Positions 25,065 through 34,241 are shown, counted from the first letter of the stretch. The stretch: DNA of 64,000 nucleotides from Chromobacterium violaceum ATCC 12472 (GCF_000007705.1 NC_005085.1:2427752-2491751), one strand, 5' to 3'. Numbers and translations: made by a program. The notes: a model not told the origin generated them from the sequence alone.

Positions 25065-26213
25065 ATGAACAACAGCATTCTCGGATTCAATGGCCAGCGT
25101 GTGGACTCCGTTTGCCGCGCCGTTCATCTAGGCAATGGCTACCGCGCATACAGCCCCGCGCTGCTGCGCTTTCACCGTCCGGACAGCCTGAGTCCTTTCG
25201 GCGCGGGCGGCGTCAATGGGTACGTCTATTGCGGCGAAGATCCCGTCAACCGGACAGATCCCTCCGGACACCTGAGTTGGTAGGCTATCACGGGCATCGC
25301 GACTGGCGTTGTCGGGTTGGCGTTGGCGCCGGTCACATTGGGTCAGTCGCTGACCGTGACAACTTGCGTGATGGCGGCGCTGGAGACCGCCTCGGGCGTG
25401 GCCGCGATCGTTTCCGGCGCGCTGGAAGATAGCGACCCAAAGGCTTCTTCGGCGCTGGGCTGGATATCGCTTGCCACTGGGGCGGCGGCGATGGGCGCGG
25501 GGTTGGGCGGCGGCGCGTTAAGGGCCACCGCGGGGATCAGGGCGCGGCTGGGCAAGCTGGTGAGCGTAGGACTCAGCGGCAGAGGGGCCGAAGGAGCGGG
25601 CGCCGCGATGATGACGCGGGAGCAGCTCATTTCATCGAGGATATCGGTACTGCCGCAAAACGATGTTTACGTCTTCGGGGTGACGACGCGCGAGAACTCC
25701 CAAGGCGGAACCTCAAGGGAGCTTGCCTTGGCGTACCGCGGCATCGAAGACAAGGACAGCCATCTGGATGTTTTCATCAACATGAGCTTGCGCAGGGGCA
25801 GGGAAAGCCATGCCGACATCAATGGCGTGACGTGGGAAGGGAAGCGCCTTTTCAAACGGCTTGAAGAAATCGTGCCCAGGATGAGCGAAATAAAGAGCAT
25901 CAGGGTGCTTGGCAGAGGATCGAACAGGCTGGCGGACTCCTTCTTCAAGAGGGCTGGCCGCTCGCTCGTCACTTTCAACGATGGCGGGTTCTGGGTGCAT
26001 GCAAACAACAGCGCTCTCTACAGAAACGCGCTCAGGCCTGGCGTGAATGTTTTCGAAGAGGCATTTCATCGCGGGGGCGAGGCCGAGGCCATCGCAGTCA
26101 CGAACGAATTCCTGAATGCGGAGTTGGCGAAGATGTCCAACCCCAGTGCCCGGACGCTGCTGATCCACGGAGTAGCGGATCATGACGTGCTCTTCATGGA
26201 GTACGCCAGATAA
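25065..26213 (+). pseudogene. Rhs-core toxin protein interrupted by one in-frame amber codon
   Basis: The frame opens with a 72-codon Rhs-associated core module (LGFNGQRVDS, LGNGYRAYSPALLRFHRPDS, DPSGHLSW). TAG at 25281 then interrupts it, after which the same frame stays open to 26213. The paralog at 34,424-35,548 has CAG (Gln) at exactly this position, so a single C-to-T change explains the stop. Downstream are a hydrophobic Ala/Gly-rich linker resembling the paralog and a C-terminal domain of ~180 residues I do not recognise (VYVFGVTTREN ... LIHGVADHDVLFMEYAR). Either the gene is recently inactivated, or it needs amber readthrough, or the tail restarts at a TTG/GTG. No immunity gene is obvious beside it. 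Confidence 0.82.
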
Positions 26214-26471
26214 GGCCTGTGACTGGGCCTTTCTCCAGCGGGCATGGCGTGTGCAAACCTGGATGCGGCCCGTTGCCTGCGGCGCGGCGCCGTCGGTGAG
26301 AGGATGCCAGGGTGCATCCAAGGCGGATTCGGATCGGTCTTATATCGGCATGCCTCCATTTTTCGGCATCCCAATGTCCTTTATCTTGCCGGTTTGAAAA
26401 CTGTGGGCAAGCTCTCGCGCCGCGCCAGGCCGCGCGGCTTGCCGCGACCTTTCCATCGCCGAGGATCGCTT

Positions 26472-27962
26472 ATGCCGTTGTTGGATGCCAGGCTGGGTTG
26501 GAGTTGCGCGCGCCTGATCGCGCGCGGTTTGTTCATCTTGCAGCTTGGGGGCTGGCCGGCGATCGGCATCGCCGCCGGGCGGCCTGCCGAATGCGTGCCG
26601 GGCGAAGGCAAGAGTCCGCCATGGCTGGCCTCCCTCGACATCCAGGGGCGGAACGCTTTGACGAGCGCGCAATGGTACCGGGACTGGCTGGCTGTGACGG
26701 CTGATCTGTGCACCGATGTCCGCCATGCGGACCGCGACAATCCGGGCGTGAAAATCGTCTGGCGCGGATCCGGCGATGCGGACAAGAAGCTGTTGTTTTA
26801 TGGCGCGGGCAACCATCATTACGAACCGGCAGCGGTATTTGACGAGGGGTTGCAGGTGATCAAGGCCGATGGCAGCCTGAAAATCCGCCCCGGAACCGGG
26901 CAGTCCACAGCCAGCGCGCTCAAGAGTTCGTCGTTCTCATATGCTCTGGCCGAACGATTCGCGCTGGTCAGCCACGATGAGCGGCATTATGTCTACGCGA
27001 TCAACGCGCCCGGCGGCATCGCGGTGGACGAGTCGCTGGGAAGCGAGGGGACCGGCAATGAGGAGGAAATCGCCTTTCCCGGCGGGGTGCAGTCCCGCTT
27101 CGTCAAAGGGATGTTCGAAAACCGACTGGTTTATGGCGAGCCGGGGCGAACGCCCTACGTGGAAACCTTGGCGTACACGCCGAATCCGCGCTACGGGCAA
27201 GGCGCCAAAGGCGCGGGAGACGGCGAGGTGGATGTGCTGGTTTCTTCCCGGGAGGCGGTGGATGTTTTGGGCGGTGGCCGGGCCGTGGATGCCTCCACCT
27301 GGCGTTTCCCGGCCACGGATGGCCGCGGCGCGGCGACCCAGGCGCAGTTGAGCACGCATGACGGCTCCGCCGCGCTGTGGGCGACGACCGGGCACCGGCA
27401 GCCGAGGTTCCCGCCAGAGGCGGGGTACCGCTGCGCGCTGGTGGACACCGCCCTGGAGCGGAACCATGCGCTGGCGGTGACCCGGACGCCGGTTCTGGAA
27501 GTGGCTACGCCAAGACGGCGCGCGGGCACTTGCGTCTATTTGTCCGATCGGGATGTGGCCGTGCGCGACGCCGGGGCGGAGGCCACCCGCGGTGCGGATC
27601 ATTACTGGACGCGATTGAGCGTGCACTGGAACAGTCCGGCGGACCTGGCCCGGGTGCGGGGATACCGGATTTACTGGACGGACATCTACGGCAATCCCGT
27701 CCAGATCGTGGGCGACATTCTCGATCCCAACGCCACCCGCTACGCGGTTTCGGAGAACATGGGCCGCAAGCTGGGGCTGAGGGACCACGTGGATGGGCTG
27801 ATTCCCGTGTATCTGGACATTTACACCGTCATGGAAGGCGCGCCGGAAGCGGAGTCGTTCTCGCCGGTCCAGGTAAAGGTCAATGTGGCGCCGGCTCGGT
27901 TCAACCCCATCCGCCGGATTGCCGGCGCGTCTTCGCCGGCGGCTGGGAGCCGCGGGCAATGA
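26472..27962 (+). CDS. Secreted ADP-ribosyltransferase-like toxin (pierisin/scabin type)
   Basis: A 496-residue protein with a signal-peptide-like N-terminus (hydrophobic ARLIARGLFILQLGGWPAIGIA). The region ~95-215 looks like a mono-ADP-ribosyltransferase: KIVWRGSGD with the NAD-binding Arg98, a Ser-rich strand (KSSSFS, ~151-156), VYAINAPGGIAVDE and the catalytic NEEEIAFPGGV with Glu197-x-Glu199. This matches the pierisin/scabin/enterotoxin-A group, some of which modify guanine bases and others proteins. Residues ~395-480 have a fibronectin-III-like pattern (WTRLSVHWNSP, YRIYWTDIYG). GAGG precedes ATG 26472; upstream in-frame starts add no sensible signal. Target unknown. Confidence 0.75.
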   Translation: MPLLDARLGWSCARLIARGLFILQLGGWPAIGIAAGRPAECVPGEGKSPPWLASLDIQGRNALTSAQWYRDWLAVTADLCTDVRHADRDNPGVKIVWRGSGDADKKLLFYGAGNHHYEPAAVFDEGLQVIKADGSLKIRPGTGQSTASALKSSSFSYALAERFALVSHDERHYVYAINAPGGIAVDESLGSEGTGNEEEIAFPGGVQSRFVKGMFENRLVYGEPGRTPYVETLAYTPNPRYGQGAKGAGDGEVDVLVSSREAVDVLGGGRAVDASTWRFPATDGRGAATQAQLSTHDGSAALWATTGHRQPRFPPEAGYRCALVDTALERNHALAVTRTPVLEVATPRRRAGTCVYLSDRDVAVRDAGAEATRGADHYWTRLSVHWNSPADLARVRGYRIYWTDIYGNPVQIVGDILDPNATRYAVSENMGRKLGLRDHVDGLIPVYLDIYTVMEGAPEAESFSPVQVKVNVAPARFNPIRRIAGASSPAAGSRGQ

Positions 27963-28161
27963 AACACAGCGCATTGGCCTGGGCGGTTCCCATTTTGATC
28001 GGCGCGATGGCCGCGTGAGTTGCCACGACGGCGTCCAGACAGCTGCCGGTCATGGCTTGGTCGCTTTGTGCAAGTTCATGCAATCGTCCTTTGGCACCCT
28101 GTGTGTGCACACGCAAAGAACAATACATCGCACCGTTTTACTACGCACAGGAACTTGAAAA

Positions 28162-29346
28162 ATGCTCATGCCTTGCAAAGTCGTGCCCGGCAGACTGCTG
28201 GTCCCCAGGAATCCCTCCCAGCGCGAAGCGATTCGCGCTGAGCGAGCCTTCCCGTTGGGAGGGCAGGTGAAACAGGTGAGGACGGAAACGCTTTCCCCGC
28301 CACAGGCGGGCGGGCCGCAAGCGTGCGCATGCGTGGCGGAGAATGGCAGATCCGGCCTGTTCGCGCTGGCATTGAAGAACCGGGAAGTTCAGCCCAGCCC
28401 AGCCGGCGAAGGCAAGACGCTGGACCACATCAAGCGCCTGGTGGTGATAGGCGACAGCCTGTCGGATACGGAGGGCCGCATGCGCAGCAAAACGCTGGGC
28501 ATCATGCCTTCGTCCCGCCAGTACTACGAAGGCCGGTTCACAAATGGCTTCGCCTGGCCGGATTTCGCCGCCTCGCGGGCATTCTTGGACAAGCCGCTGG
28601 TGAACTACGCGGAGGGCGGCGCGGTGGCGGGCAAGTATTCCAAGCTGAACCCCACCTTCATGTTCATTTCCAATATGGGCCGGCAGATCAAGAAGCACGA
28701 TTTCAAGCCGGGCGACATGGCGGTGTTGGAGCTGGGCGCCAATGACTACATGACTTTCGGCAAGACCAATGTGGACAAGGTGATTCATGTCTACGAGAAG
28801 CAGATCGGCAAGCTGGTGGCCAAGGGCGTGAAAAACATCCTGGTCGCCGGCGTCCCCGACCTGTCCAAAACCGTGTCCGCGCGCAGCCCCAAGCAGAAAC
28901 CCGGCCATGCCGACAAGCTGGCCGCGTTGTCCCGCCAGCATAACGAGCAATTGCGGCAATCGGTGGAAAAGCTGCGGGAGCGCCATCGCGGCGAGGGCGT
29001 GGAAATCCGCTTTTTCGACATCGGCGGAAAACTGGACTACCTGATGTCGCTGGCGGGCGAAGTGGACTACGACACCCGCTTCAACAAACACGAAGGCTAT
29101 ATCGACTTGCCGCGCGTGTTTGGCTTCGCCGGCGACACCCGGCCGCTGGACACCTCGCATCGGCATGTCTTCCATGATGAAGTGCACCCGAGCCAGGAAG
29201 TGCACCAGATCCTGGCCTCCCACATCACGGACTTTATCCGGGAGGAGTATGGCAGACCGGAGGAGGCTGCTGCCGCAACTGACAGCCGGTTGGAGCGCGC
29301 GGGCGTTTACGCTGGCGCGTCGTCCGCCGAGCAGCCAGTCCGCTGA
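28162..29346 (+). CDS. GDSL acyltransferase/lipase, SseJ-like putative type III effector
   Basis: A 394-residue GDSL/SGNH hydrolase. After an ~85-residue N-terminal extension without a hydrophobic signal come block I VVIGDSLSDT with nucleophile Ser99, LELGANDYMTFG (block III Asn) and block V FHDEVHPSQEVHQ with the catalytic Asp and His. The arrangement, including RFTNGFAWPDF, is that of Salmonella SseJ and related phospholipid:cholesterol acyltransferases. The N-terminal extension fits a type III secretion signal, which is an inference; no secretion system genes are in the window. AGGA stands nine bases before the ATG. Confidence 0.82.
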   Translation: MLMPCKVVPGRLLVPRNPSQREAIRAERAFPLGGQVKQVRTETLSPPQAGGPQACACVAENGRSGLFALALKNREVQPSPAGEGKTLDHIKRLVVIGDSLSDTEGRMRSKTLGIMPSSRQYYEGRFTNGFAWPDFAASRAFLDKPLVNYAEGGAVAGKYSKLNPTFMFISNMGRQIKKHDFKPGDMAVLELGANDYMTFGKTNVDKVIHVYEKQIGKLVAKGVKNILVAGVPDLSKTVSARSPKQKPGHADKLAALSRQHNEQLRQSVEKLRERHRGEGVEIRFFDIGGKLDYLMSLAGEVDYDTRFNKHEGYIDLPRVFGFAGDTRPLDTSHRHVFHDEVHPSQEVHQILASHITDFIREEYGRPEEAAAATDSRLERAGVYAGASSAEQPVR

Positions 29347-29543
29347 CCCCGCAGGACTTCCGCAGTCAGCCGATCCAGGTTCTGCTCATTGCCAGGAATG
29401 ACGATCGGCGCCATGCGCTTTCCATTCTTTGGGTGAAAGGGCTTGGCTAAGCGTTTCTGGCCGTGTGGCGTGAAATGGAGCAGAACGGCTTTCTTTTCTT
29501 GATCGGGTGGATGGCTTGCATTTCTACTGTGGTTTGATGGGAT

Positions 29544-30092
29544 TCATTCTTCTGTCTGGAGCGAGAGGCGCACAGCTTCCTGCAGGGAGTTTTTCAGCGG
29601 CATCAGTTTTCTACTTGTCTGGAAATGATAGAGCCAAAGATATAGCATGCCGCCGAAAAATGGCAGGAAGGAACATAAGGTAATTGTTAGCATCGTAATA
29701 GGGCGATGCTGGTCCGTGTCGCTGATTTTTTTCAATGCTTGTGCCAGGATGCTGTTCTGCGGGAATATTTCTCCCAGGTCAAGGGCAGGAATGCAGAGCA
29801 TGATTATTAATAGTATGGCAGATATCGAGCATAGTATTCTTATGGCTTGAATCGCTGATTTGTTTTTGAAACTGTGCTTTAGCAGCGCGTTTTCCAGTTC
29901 CGCAATGAGATAATTCAACCTGCCAATCATCCCCCTTTTTTCGGCATGGGGACGGACTTCAGTTTTTGCGTAATTTATATAGTCGGCATGAAGTTGAAGT
30001 CTCCGGGCGTGATAATCTAGGAAAACGCCGCTGGCTATATTCAAGCCGGCGGAAAGCTGGATAAGGCTGGAAAGCTTTTCGAGTGCGCTCAT
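29544..30092 (-). CDS. Hypothetical two-helix membrane protein
   Basis: A 182-residue protein with two hydrophobic segments (IRILCSISAILLIIMLCIPAL near residue 85-105 and MLTITLCSFLPFFGGMLYLWLY near 133-155) and charged helical flanks (LNYLIAELENALLKHSFKNK). The lower GC content than its neighbours suggests import. No family recognised. It lies alone on the minus strand between the SseJ-like gene and the BRO-like remnant; a membrane-anchored immunity or accessory role would be a guess. Confidence 0.65.
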   Translation of the reverse strand: MSALEKLSSLIQLSAGLNIASGVFLDYHARRLQLHADYINYAKTEVRPHAEKRGMIGRLNYLIAELENALLKHSFKNKSAIQAIRILCSISAILLIIMLCIPALDLGEIFPQNSILAQALKKISDTDQHRPITMLTITLCSFLPFFGGMLYLWLYHFQTSRKLMPLKNSLQEAVRLSLQTEE

Positions 30093-30235
30093 GATATTTC
30101 ACCCTTGATGTGATGCTGGCTTGAGATCTGAATGGCATATCTTAATGCAGGGGCAGGCGCTCCGCATGGTTTCTCTTCTTATTCATATCGCTGCGTGAGG
30201 CATGTGGCTTTCGCGCCGCCAGTAGCGCGCCGCCA

Positions 30236-30800
30236 GGCTTGGCCGACTGCAGAGGCAAGGCGAGCCGCAGCATGGAGCTTTTGCCAGCAGAGCTTGGTCT
30301 TCCGTCTTGGCTAGCCGCATTGCTAGGTGCGGGGACTGGCTGCGGCGGGCTTGATCAGCTTGGCGCTGGTGTCGCCAGGTATCTTGTCTGGCTCGACAAT
30401 CAGCGCCGCCATGTTCTTCCGCGTGAAGACGGCACGCCTTCGGTCGTCAGCCGGCAGCGGGGCTTGTCCTGCGATGCGCGCAGCCTCCGTCATTCCATGG
30501 CAAACGCCGCCTGCGACTTATGCGCCAAAACGACGGTCTATCCCAATCCCTCATGCCGCAAGCGCCGGACGCACGGCTTCTTGTCCTGAAGGACATCCAC
30601 CCCTTGCGCCGTCAGACAAACAGGAAACCGATTCTTCCGCGCCCGTCAGCCGCAACGGCCGTCCAAGCGGCTCGCTGGGCGGTTCCCACCTGCTCTGTCT
30701 CCAATAGCCGCAGCCGTTTTCGCAGCAGGCTGCCGAATCCTTTCCAGCCGCCATGCGGCGCTGTGGCCAAACTCTTGGCGTAGCTCGCCTGCAGCAGGAC
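30236..30800 (-). pseudogene. Degenerate copy of the BRO-like gene at 36,288-37,004
   Basis: Minus-strand translation in shifting frames gives fragments aligning in order with the intact protein: EPLGRPLRLTGAEESVSCLS, then after a frameshift DVLQDKKPCVRRLR, then after stops and an internal deletion of roughly 110 bases VEPDKIPGDTSAKLIKPA and a C-terminal scrap. The intact counterparts are EPLGRPLRLADEAEPVLCLS, EVFRRIKKPGARRLR and IAPPGKMPATSAELLKLA. The ends are approximate. It marks the left edge of the toxin-pair segment. Confidence 0.65.
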
Positions 30801-31160
30801 TTCTGCCTCAGGATCGAAAGTCGCGCGCGGTCATGCCGGCCGGCTTTTGCATCCGCATGCCGTGCCGTGGTTCGTCCATATGAGGAGAATTGAGCAGCGT
30901 TTGTGCTTGATTTTTACACAAAATAATATAAATGTTTAAATATAAAATAACAAATTGAGCGGCTGGCAGCATGGGGCAGCAGGCAGTGGAGAGCATGGAT
31001 CAGGCGTACTTCGCTGCGGATGCATGTACGGCGGAAGGCGAAAAACCTGCGCATGATCTGCTTCGCGAACGAATGAGCAATGTCGGCAGCAGCTGAACAC
31101 GCGTGATTTCACGCGAAGAGGCGCTGTTTGGTGTGATATTTCTCTTTGAAGGAAGCGCAG

Positions 31161-32210
31161 ATGAGTACAGTCACTGCGACGGTTCCAACCTATGGAATAG
31201 ACAACGGAATCCGTCACCTACTGACGCCGCAGAACCTGGTCGAGCTTGGTCTCGACTGGCCCACGCTGCAGGCGTTCCTAGCCACTCCCGGCCTGCAAAT
31301 CAACGGCCAGTCGCCGGACGGGATCTCGATCAACGAATCGATCTTCGGCAACTATTCCGGCCCCAGCGCGGCGGCTCTGGGTTGGATGGCTTACATGAAC
31401 GTCGGCGAGCCGCTGATCGAGGAGCGCGCCAACATCACCCAGCCGCCGGCGGATGTATTGTCCACGCGCGTCTACGTGAATCAGTCGGGCAGTCCCACGT
31501 CGTTCAATGACGAGATCGATTTCACCGTCTCCAATACCTTCAACTGGTCTCTGAAGGGTACGGCACAGCTCACGTTCGGCGGCAGCGCCAGCGCCGCGAT
31601 GGCTGTGGAGCTGCAACAACGTCTGGAAAGCAGTCTTGCGAGAACAACGGCGAATACGCATATCCAGCACAACCACGCACACGACGTCGGCACCGAGGAC
31701 AGGCACGAAACCGAAACCGTCACGACCAACACCACCACCGAGACGGGGACGGGCTCCGCCACGGGCACGGGAGAGGTGGATGCCGAGCTGCTGCTAGGCA
31801 TCACCGGCGCGGTCAGCGGATCGTTGATGACATCGTGGGTTTCGAACTCCGCGATATCGGGCGACATCGCGGCCGCCAGCCGCGTGGAGACCATGGTCAC
31901 GCAGCGGCGTCAGATCAGGCAGTACATCTACCAGCTGCCCATAGACGTGGCGGGCTACGTCGCCTTGCATTACCCGCTGCCGGTCCCGGTGGGCGACTCC
32001 CCGCCACAAGCTCCGTCGACCGCCAAGGTCAACGTCATCGCCCGCAATATCTCCAGCCTTAGCAATCTGCTGCCGGCCGGGCAATCCTATCGATCGACGG
32101 GGATGGCGGAGACGGTGTCGGCCCTTGCGGTGGAGCACACCGTGTTCGCGTCGGAACCCATTTCCGCCGCGAACAACGCCCTCAGCATAGACCGGCCGCA
32201 TTTCCTGTAA
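31161..32210 (+). CDS. Putative beta-pore-forming toxin, copy A
   Basis: A 349-residue protein with no signal peptide. Residues 1-95 form a conserved globular head (LTPQNLVELGLDWPTLQAFL, INESIFGNYSGPSAAALGWMAY). Residues ~115-235 show long alternating Ser/Thr-hydrophobic runs (FTVSNTFNWSLKGTAQLTFGG, then TVTTNTTTETGTGSATGTG and LLGITGAVSGSLMTSWVSNS). This is the pattern of amphipathic beta-hairpins in ETX/MTX2 and other aerolysin-like toxins; the assignment is by pattern only. AAGGA precedes the ATG. It is followed by a 125-codon partner, and the pair is repeated 1,545 bases downstream. Confidence 0.6.
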   Translation: MSTVTATVPTYGIDNGIRHLLTPQNLVELGLDWPTLQAFLATPGLQINGQSPDGISINESIFGNYSGPSAAALGWMAYMNVGEPLIEERANITQPPADVLSTRVYVNQSGSPTSFNDEIDFTVSNTFNWSLKGTAQLTFGGSASAAMAVELQQRLESSLARTTANTHIQHNHAHDVGTEDRHETETVTTNTTTETGTGSATGTGEVDAELLLGITGAVSGSLMTSWVSNSAISGDIAAASRVETMVTQRRQIRQYIYQLPIDVAGYVALHYPLPVPVGDSPPQAPSTAKVNVIARNISSLSNLLPAGQSYRSTGMAETVSALAVEHTVFASEPISAANNALSIDRPHFL

Positions 32211-32243
32211 ATCCGCATCAACAAGCACACGAGGATCGCCATC

Positions 32244-32621
32244 ATGGTCTTTGACAATATTTTCAGCAATGCCGAAAGCGCTGCCCAAAGCGGAAACGTC
32301 GCGGAAGGCGGCATCGCCGGCTATATCCCGGGCGCGCCCGCCGAATCCTTCACGGTGCCGCCGCACGACCCGTCGAAACCGTTCACGCCGGGGCCGCAGG
32401 ATCCCAAGATCGTGCGCGAGACTTCGCCGCAGGCCCTGGCGGTATTCAATTTTATCACCGCGCTGACCCAAACTCTGGGACAGGCCGCGGTGCAGCAGAA
32501 CACGGTCTTCGACGACCCGTCCACCACGGTGAGCACGGCCTCGCCGATCATGAGCCAGGCCGATCAAACCACGAGCAAGTATCCGGGCACCACGCCGAAG
32601 CCGACGCCTCCCACGTCGTAG
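32244..32621 (+). CDS. 125-aa partner protein of the toxin-like gene, copy A
   Basis: A small Pro/Thr/Ser-rich protein (MVFDNIFSNAESAAQSGN..., PHDPSKPFTPGPQDP, C-terminal GTTPKPTPPTS) without a signal peptide or cysteines. One predicted helix spans VFNFITALTQTLGQAAVQQN. GAGGATCGCC precedes the ATG. It lies 33 bases after the toxin-like gene and is kept next to it in both copies, implying the two work together, for example as a binary toxin component, chaperone or immunity protein. No family recognised. Confidence 0.7.
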   Translation: MVFDNIFSNAESAAQSGNVAEGGIAGYIPGAPAESFTVPPHDPSKPFTPGPQDPKIVRETSPQALAVFNFITALTQTLGQAAVQQNTVFDDPSTTVSTASPIMSQADQTTSKYPGTTPKPTPPTS

Positions 32622-32705
32622 GCATGAGGATCAGGCAATGCGCGCAGCGGCTTCCATTCTGTGAAGCGCTGCAGGGTGTGAGATTTCGCTCTAAAGGAAA
32701 TGGAA

Positions 32706-33755
32706 ATGAGTACAGTAACCGCAACAGCGCCAACTTATGGCATCGACAACGGCGTACGCCACCTGTTGACGCCGCAAAATCTGGCCGAACTCGGTCTCGA
32801 CTGGCCCACGCTGCAGGCGTTCCTGGCTTCGCCAAGCCTGCAAATCAATGGCCAGTCGCCGGACGGGATCTCGATCAACGAGTCGATCTTCGGCAACTAT
32901 TCCGGCCCCAGCGCGGCGGTCCTGGGCTGGATGGCTTACATGAACGTCGGCGAGCCGCTGATCGAGGAGCGCGCCAATGTGATCCAACCACCGGCAGATA
33001 CGCTGTCCACTCGCGTTTATGCGAATCGGTCGGGCGATCCCAGGTCCTTCAATGAGTCGGTTCAGTTCACCGTCTCCAATACGATCAACTGGTCTCTGGA
33101 GGGGACGGCCCAGCTTACGTTCGGCGGCAAGGCCAGCGCCGCGATGACTGTGCAGCTGCAACAAAGCCTGGCAAGCAGCCTCGCGCAGATGACGGCGAAT
33201 ACGCACATCCAGCACAACCATCGAGACAATGTCGGCACGGAGGATCAGAGCCTAACCGCGACCACCACGACGAACACCGTCACGGAAACGGGAACGGGTT
33301 CCGCCACGGGCACGGGAGAGGAGTTTGCCCAGTTGATGCTTGGCATCACCGGCGCGGTCGGCGGATCGCTGACCACATCGTGGACCTCGAACTCCTCGGT
33401 GTCGGGCAGCGTCGCGGCCGCCAGCCGCGTGGAGACCATGGTCACGCAGCGGCGTCAGATCAGGCAGTACATCTACCAGCTGCCCATAGACGTGGCGGGC
33501 TACGTCGCCTTGCATTACCCGCTGCCGGTCCCGGTGGGCGACTCCCCGCCACAAGCTCCGTCGACCGCCAAGGTCAACGTCATCGCCCGCAATATCTCCA
33601 GCCTTAGCAATCTGCTGCCGGCCGGGCAATCCTATCGATCGACGGGGATGGCGGAGACGGTGTCGGCCCTTGCGGTGGAGCACACCGTGTTCGCGTCGGA
33701 ACCCATTTCCGCCGCGAACAACGCCCTCAGCATAGACCGGCCGCATTTCCTGTAA
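32706..33755 (+). CDS. Putative beta-pore-forming toxin, copy B
   Basis: A 349-residue paralog of the protein at 31,161-32,210, exactly the same length. Residues 236-349 appear identical between the copies. Residues 1-235 differ at scattered positions, mostly in the hairpin-like part (QFTVSNTINWSLEGTAQLTFGGKASA; LMLGITGAVGGSLTTSWTSNSSVSG). AAGGA stands seven bases before ATG 32706; an earlier ATG at 32700 is less well placed. Divergence confined to the N-terminal two thirds suggests different targets with a common C-terminal domain. Confidence 0.6.
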   Translation: MSTVTATAPTYGIDNGVRHLLTPQNLAELGLDWPTLQAFLASPSLQINGQSPDGISINESIFGNYSGPSAAVLGWMAYMNVGEPLIEERANVIQPPADTLSTRVYANRSGDPRSFNESVQFTVSNTINWSLEGTAQLTFGGKASAAMTVQLQQSLASSLAQMTANTHIQHNHRDNVGTEDQSLTATTTTNTVTETGTGSATGTGEEFAQLMLGITGAVGGSLTTSWTSNSSVSGSVAAASRVETMVTQRRQIRQYIYQLPIDVAGYVALHYPLPVPVGDSPPQAPSTAKVNVIARNISSLSNLLPAGQSYRSTGMAETVSALAVEHTVFASEPISAANNALSIDRPHFL

Positions 33756-33788
33756 ATCCGCATCAACAAGCACACGAGGATCGCCATC

Positions 33789-34166
33789 ATGGTCTTTGAC
33801 AATATTTTCAGCAATGCCGAAAGCGCTGCCCAAAGCGGAAACGTCGCGGAAGGCGGCATCGCCGGCTATATCCCGGGCGCGCCCGCCGAATCCTTCACGG
33901 TGCCGCCGCACGACCCGTCGAAACCGTTCACGCCGGGGCCGCAGGATCCCAAGATCGTGCGCGAGACTTCGCCGCAGGCCCCGGCGGTATTCAATTTGAT
34001 CACCGCGCTGACCCAAACTCTGGGACAGGCCGCGGTGCAGCAGAACACGGTCTTCGACGACCCGCCCACCACGGTGAGCACGGCCTCGCCGATCATGAGC
34101 CAGGCCGATCAAATCACGAGCAAGTATCCGGGCACCACGCCGAAGCCGACGCCTCCCACGCCGTAG
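33789..34166 (+). CDS. 125-aa partner protein of the toxin-like gene, copy B
   Basis: The second copy of the small Pro/Thr-rich protein, differing from copy A at about five residues (Leu-to-Pro and Phe-to-Leu around APAVFNLI, Ser-to-Pro at DDPPTT, Thr-to-Ile at DQITSK, final Ser-to-Pro). It has the same ribosome site and the same 33-base gap to its large partner. Near-identity of this protein while the large partner's N-terminus varies suggests it touches the invariant C-terminal part. Confidence 0.7.
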   Translation: MVFDNIFSNAESAAQSGNVAEGGIAGYIPGAPAESFTVPPHDPSKPFTPGPQDPKIVRETSPQAPAVFNLITALTQTLGQAAVQQNTVFDDPPTTVSTASPIMSQADQITSKYPGTTPKPTPPTP

Positions 34167-34241
34167 GCCTGTGGCTTGAGGCAAGCGCCCGCCCCATGGT
34201 CTGGCAATGGCAAGAGGCGGGGGCTTGTGAATCGCTCGGAT

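Larger units (their letters stand above)
31161..34166 (+). repeat. Tandem duplication of a two-gene unit, period 1,545 bases
   Basis: Every landmark of unit A (31,161-32,621) recurs 1,545 bases later in unit B (32,706-34,166): both start codons, both stops and the spacer. From 31,867 (33,412 in B) to about 32,430 the two appear base-for-base identical; then a handful of single-base changes follow. Before 31,867 differences are frequent. The pattern points to tandem duplication followed by local gene conversion or by selection on the first half. Confidence 0.92.
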
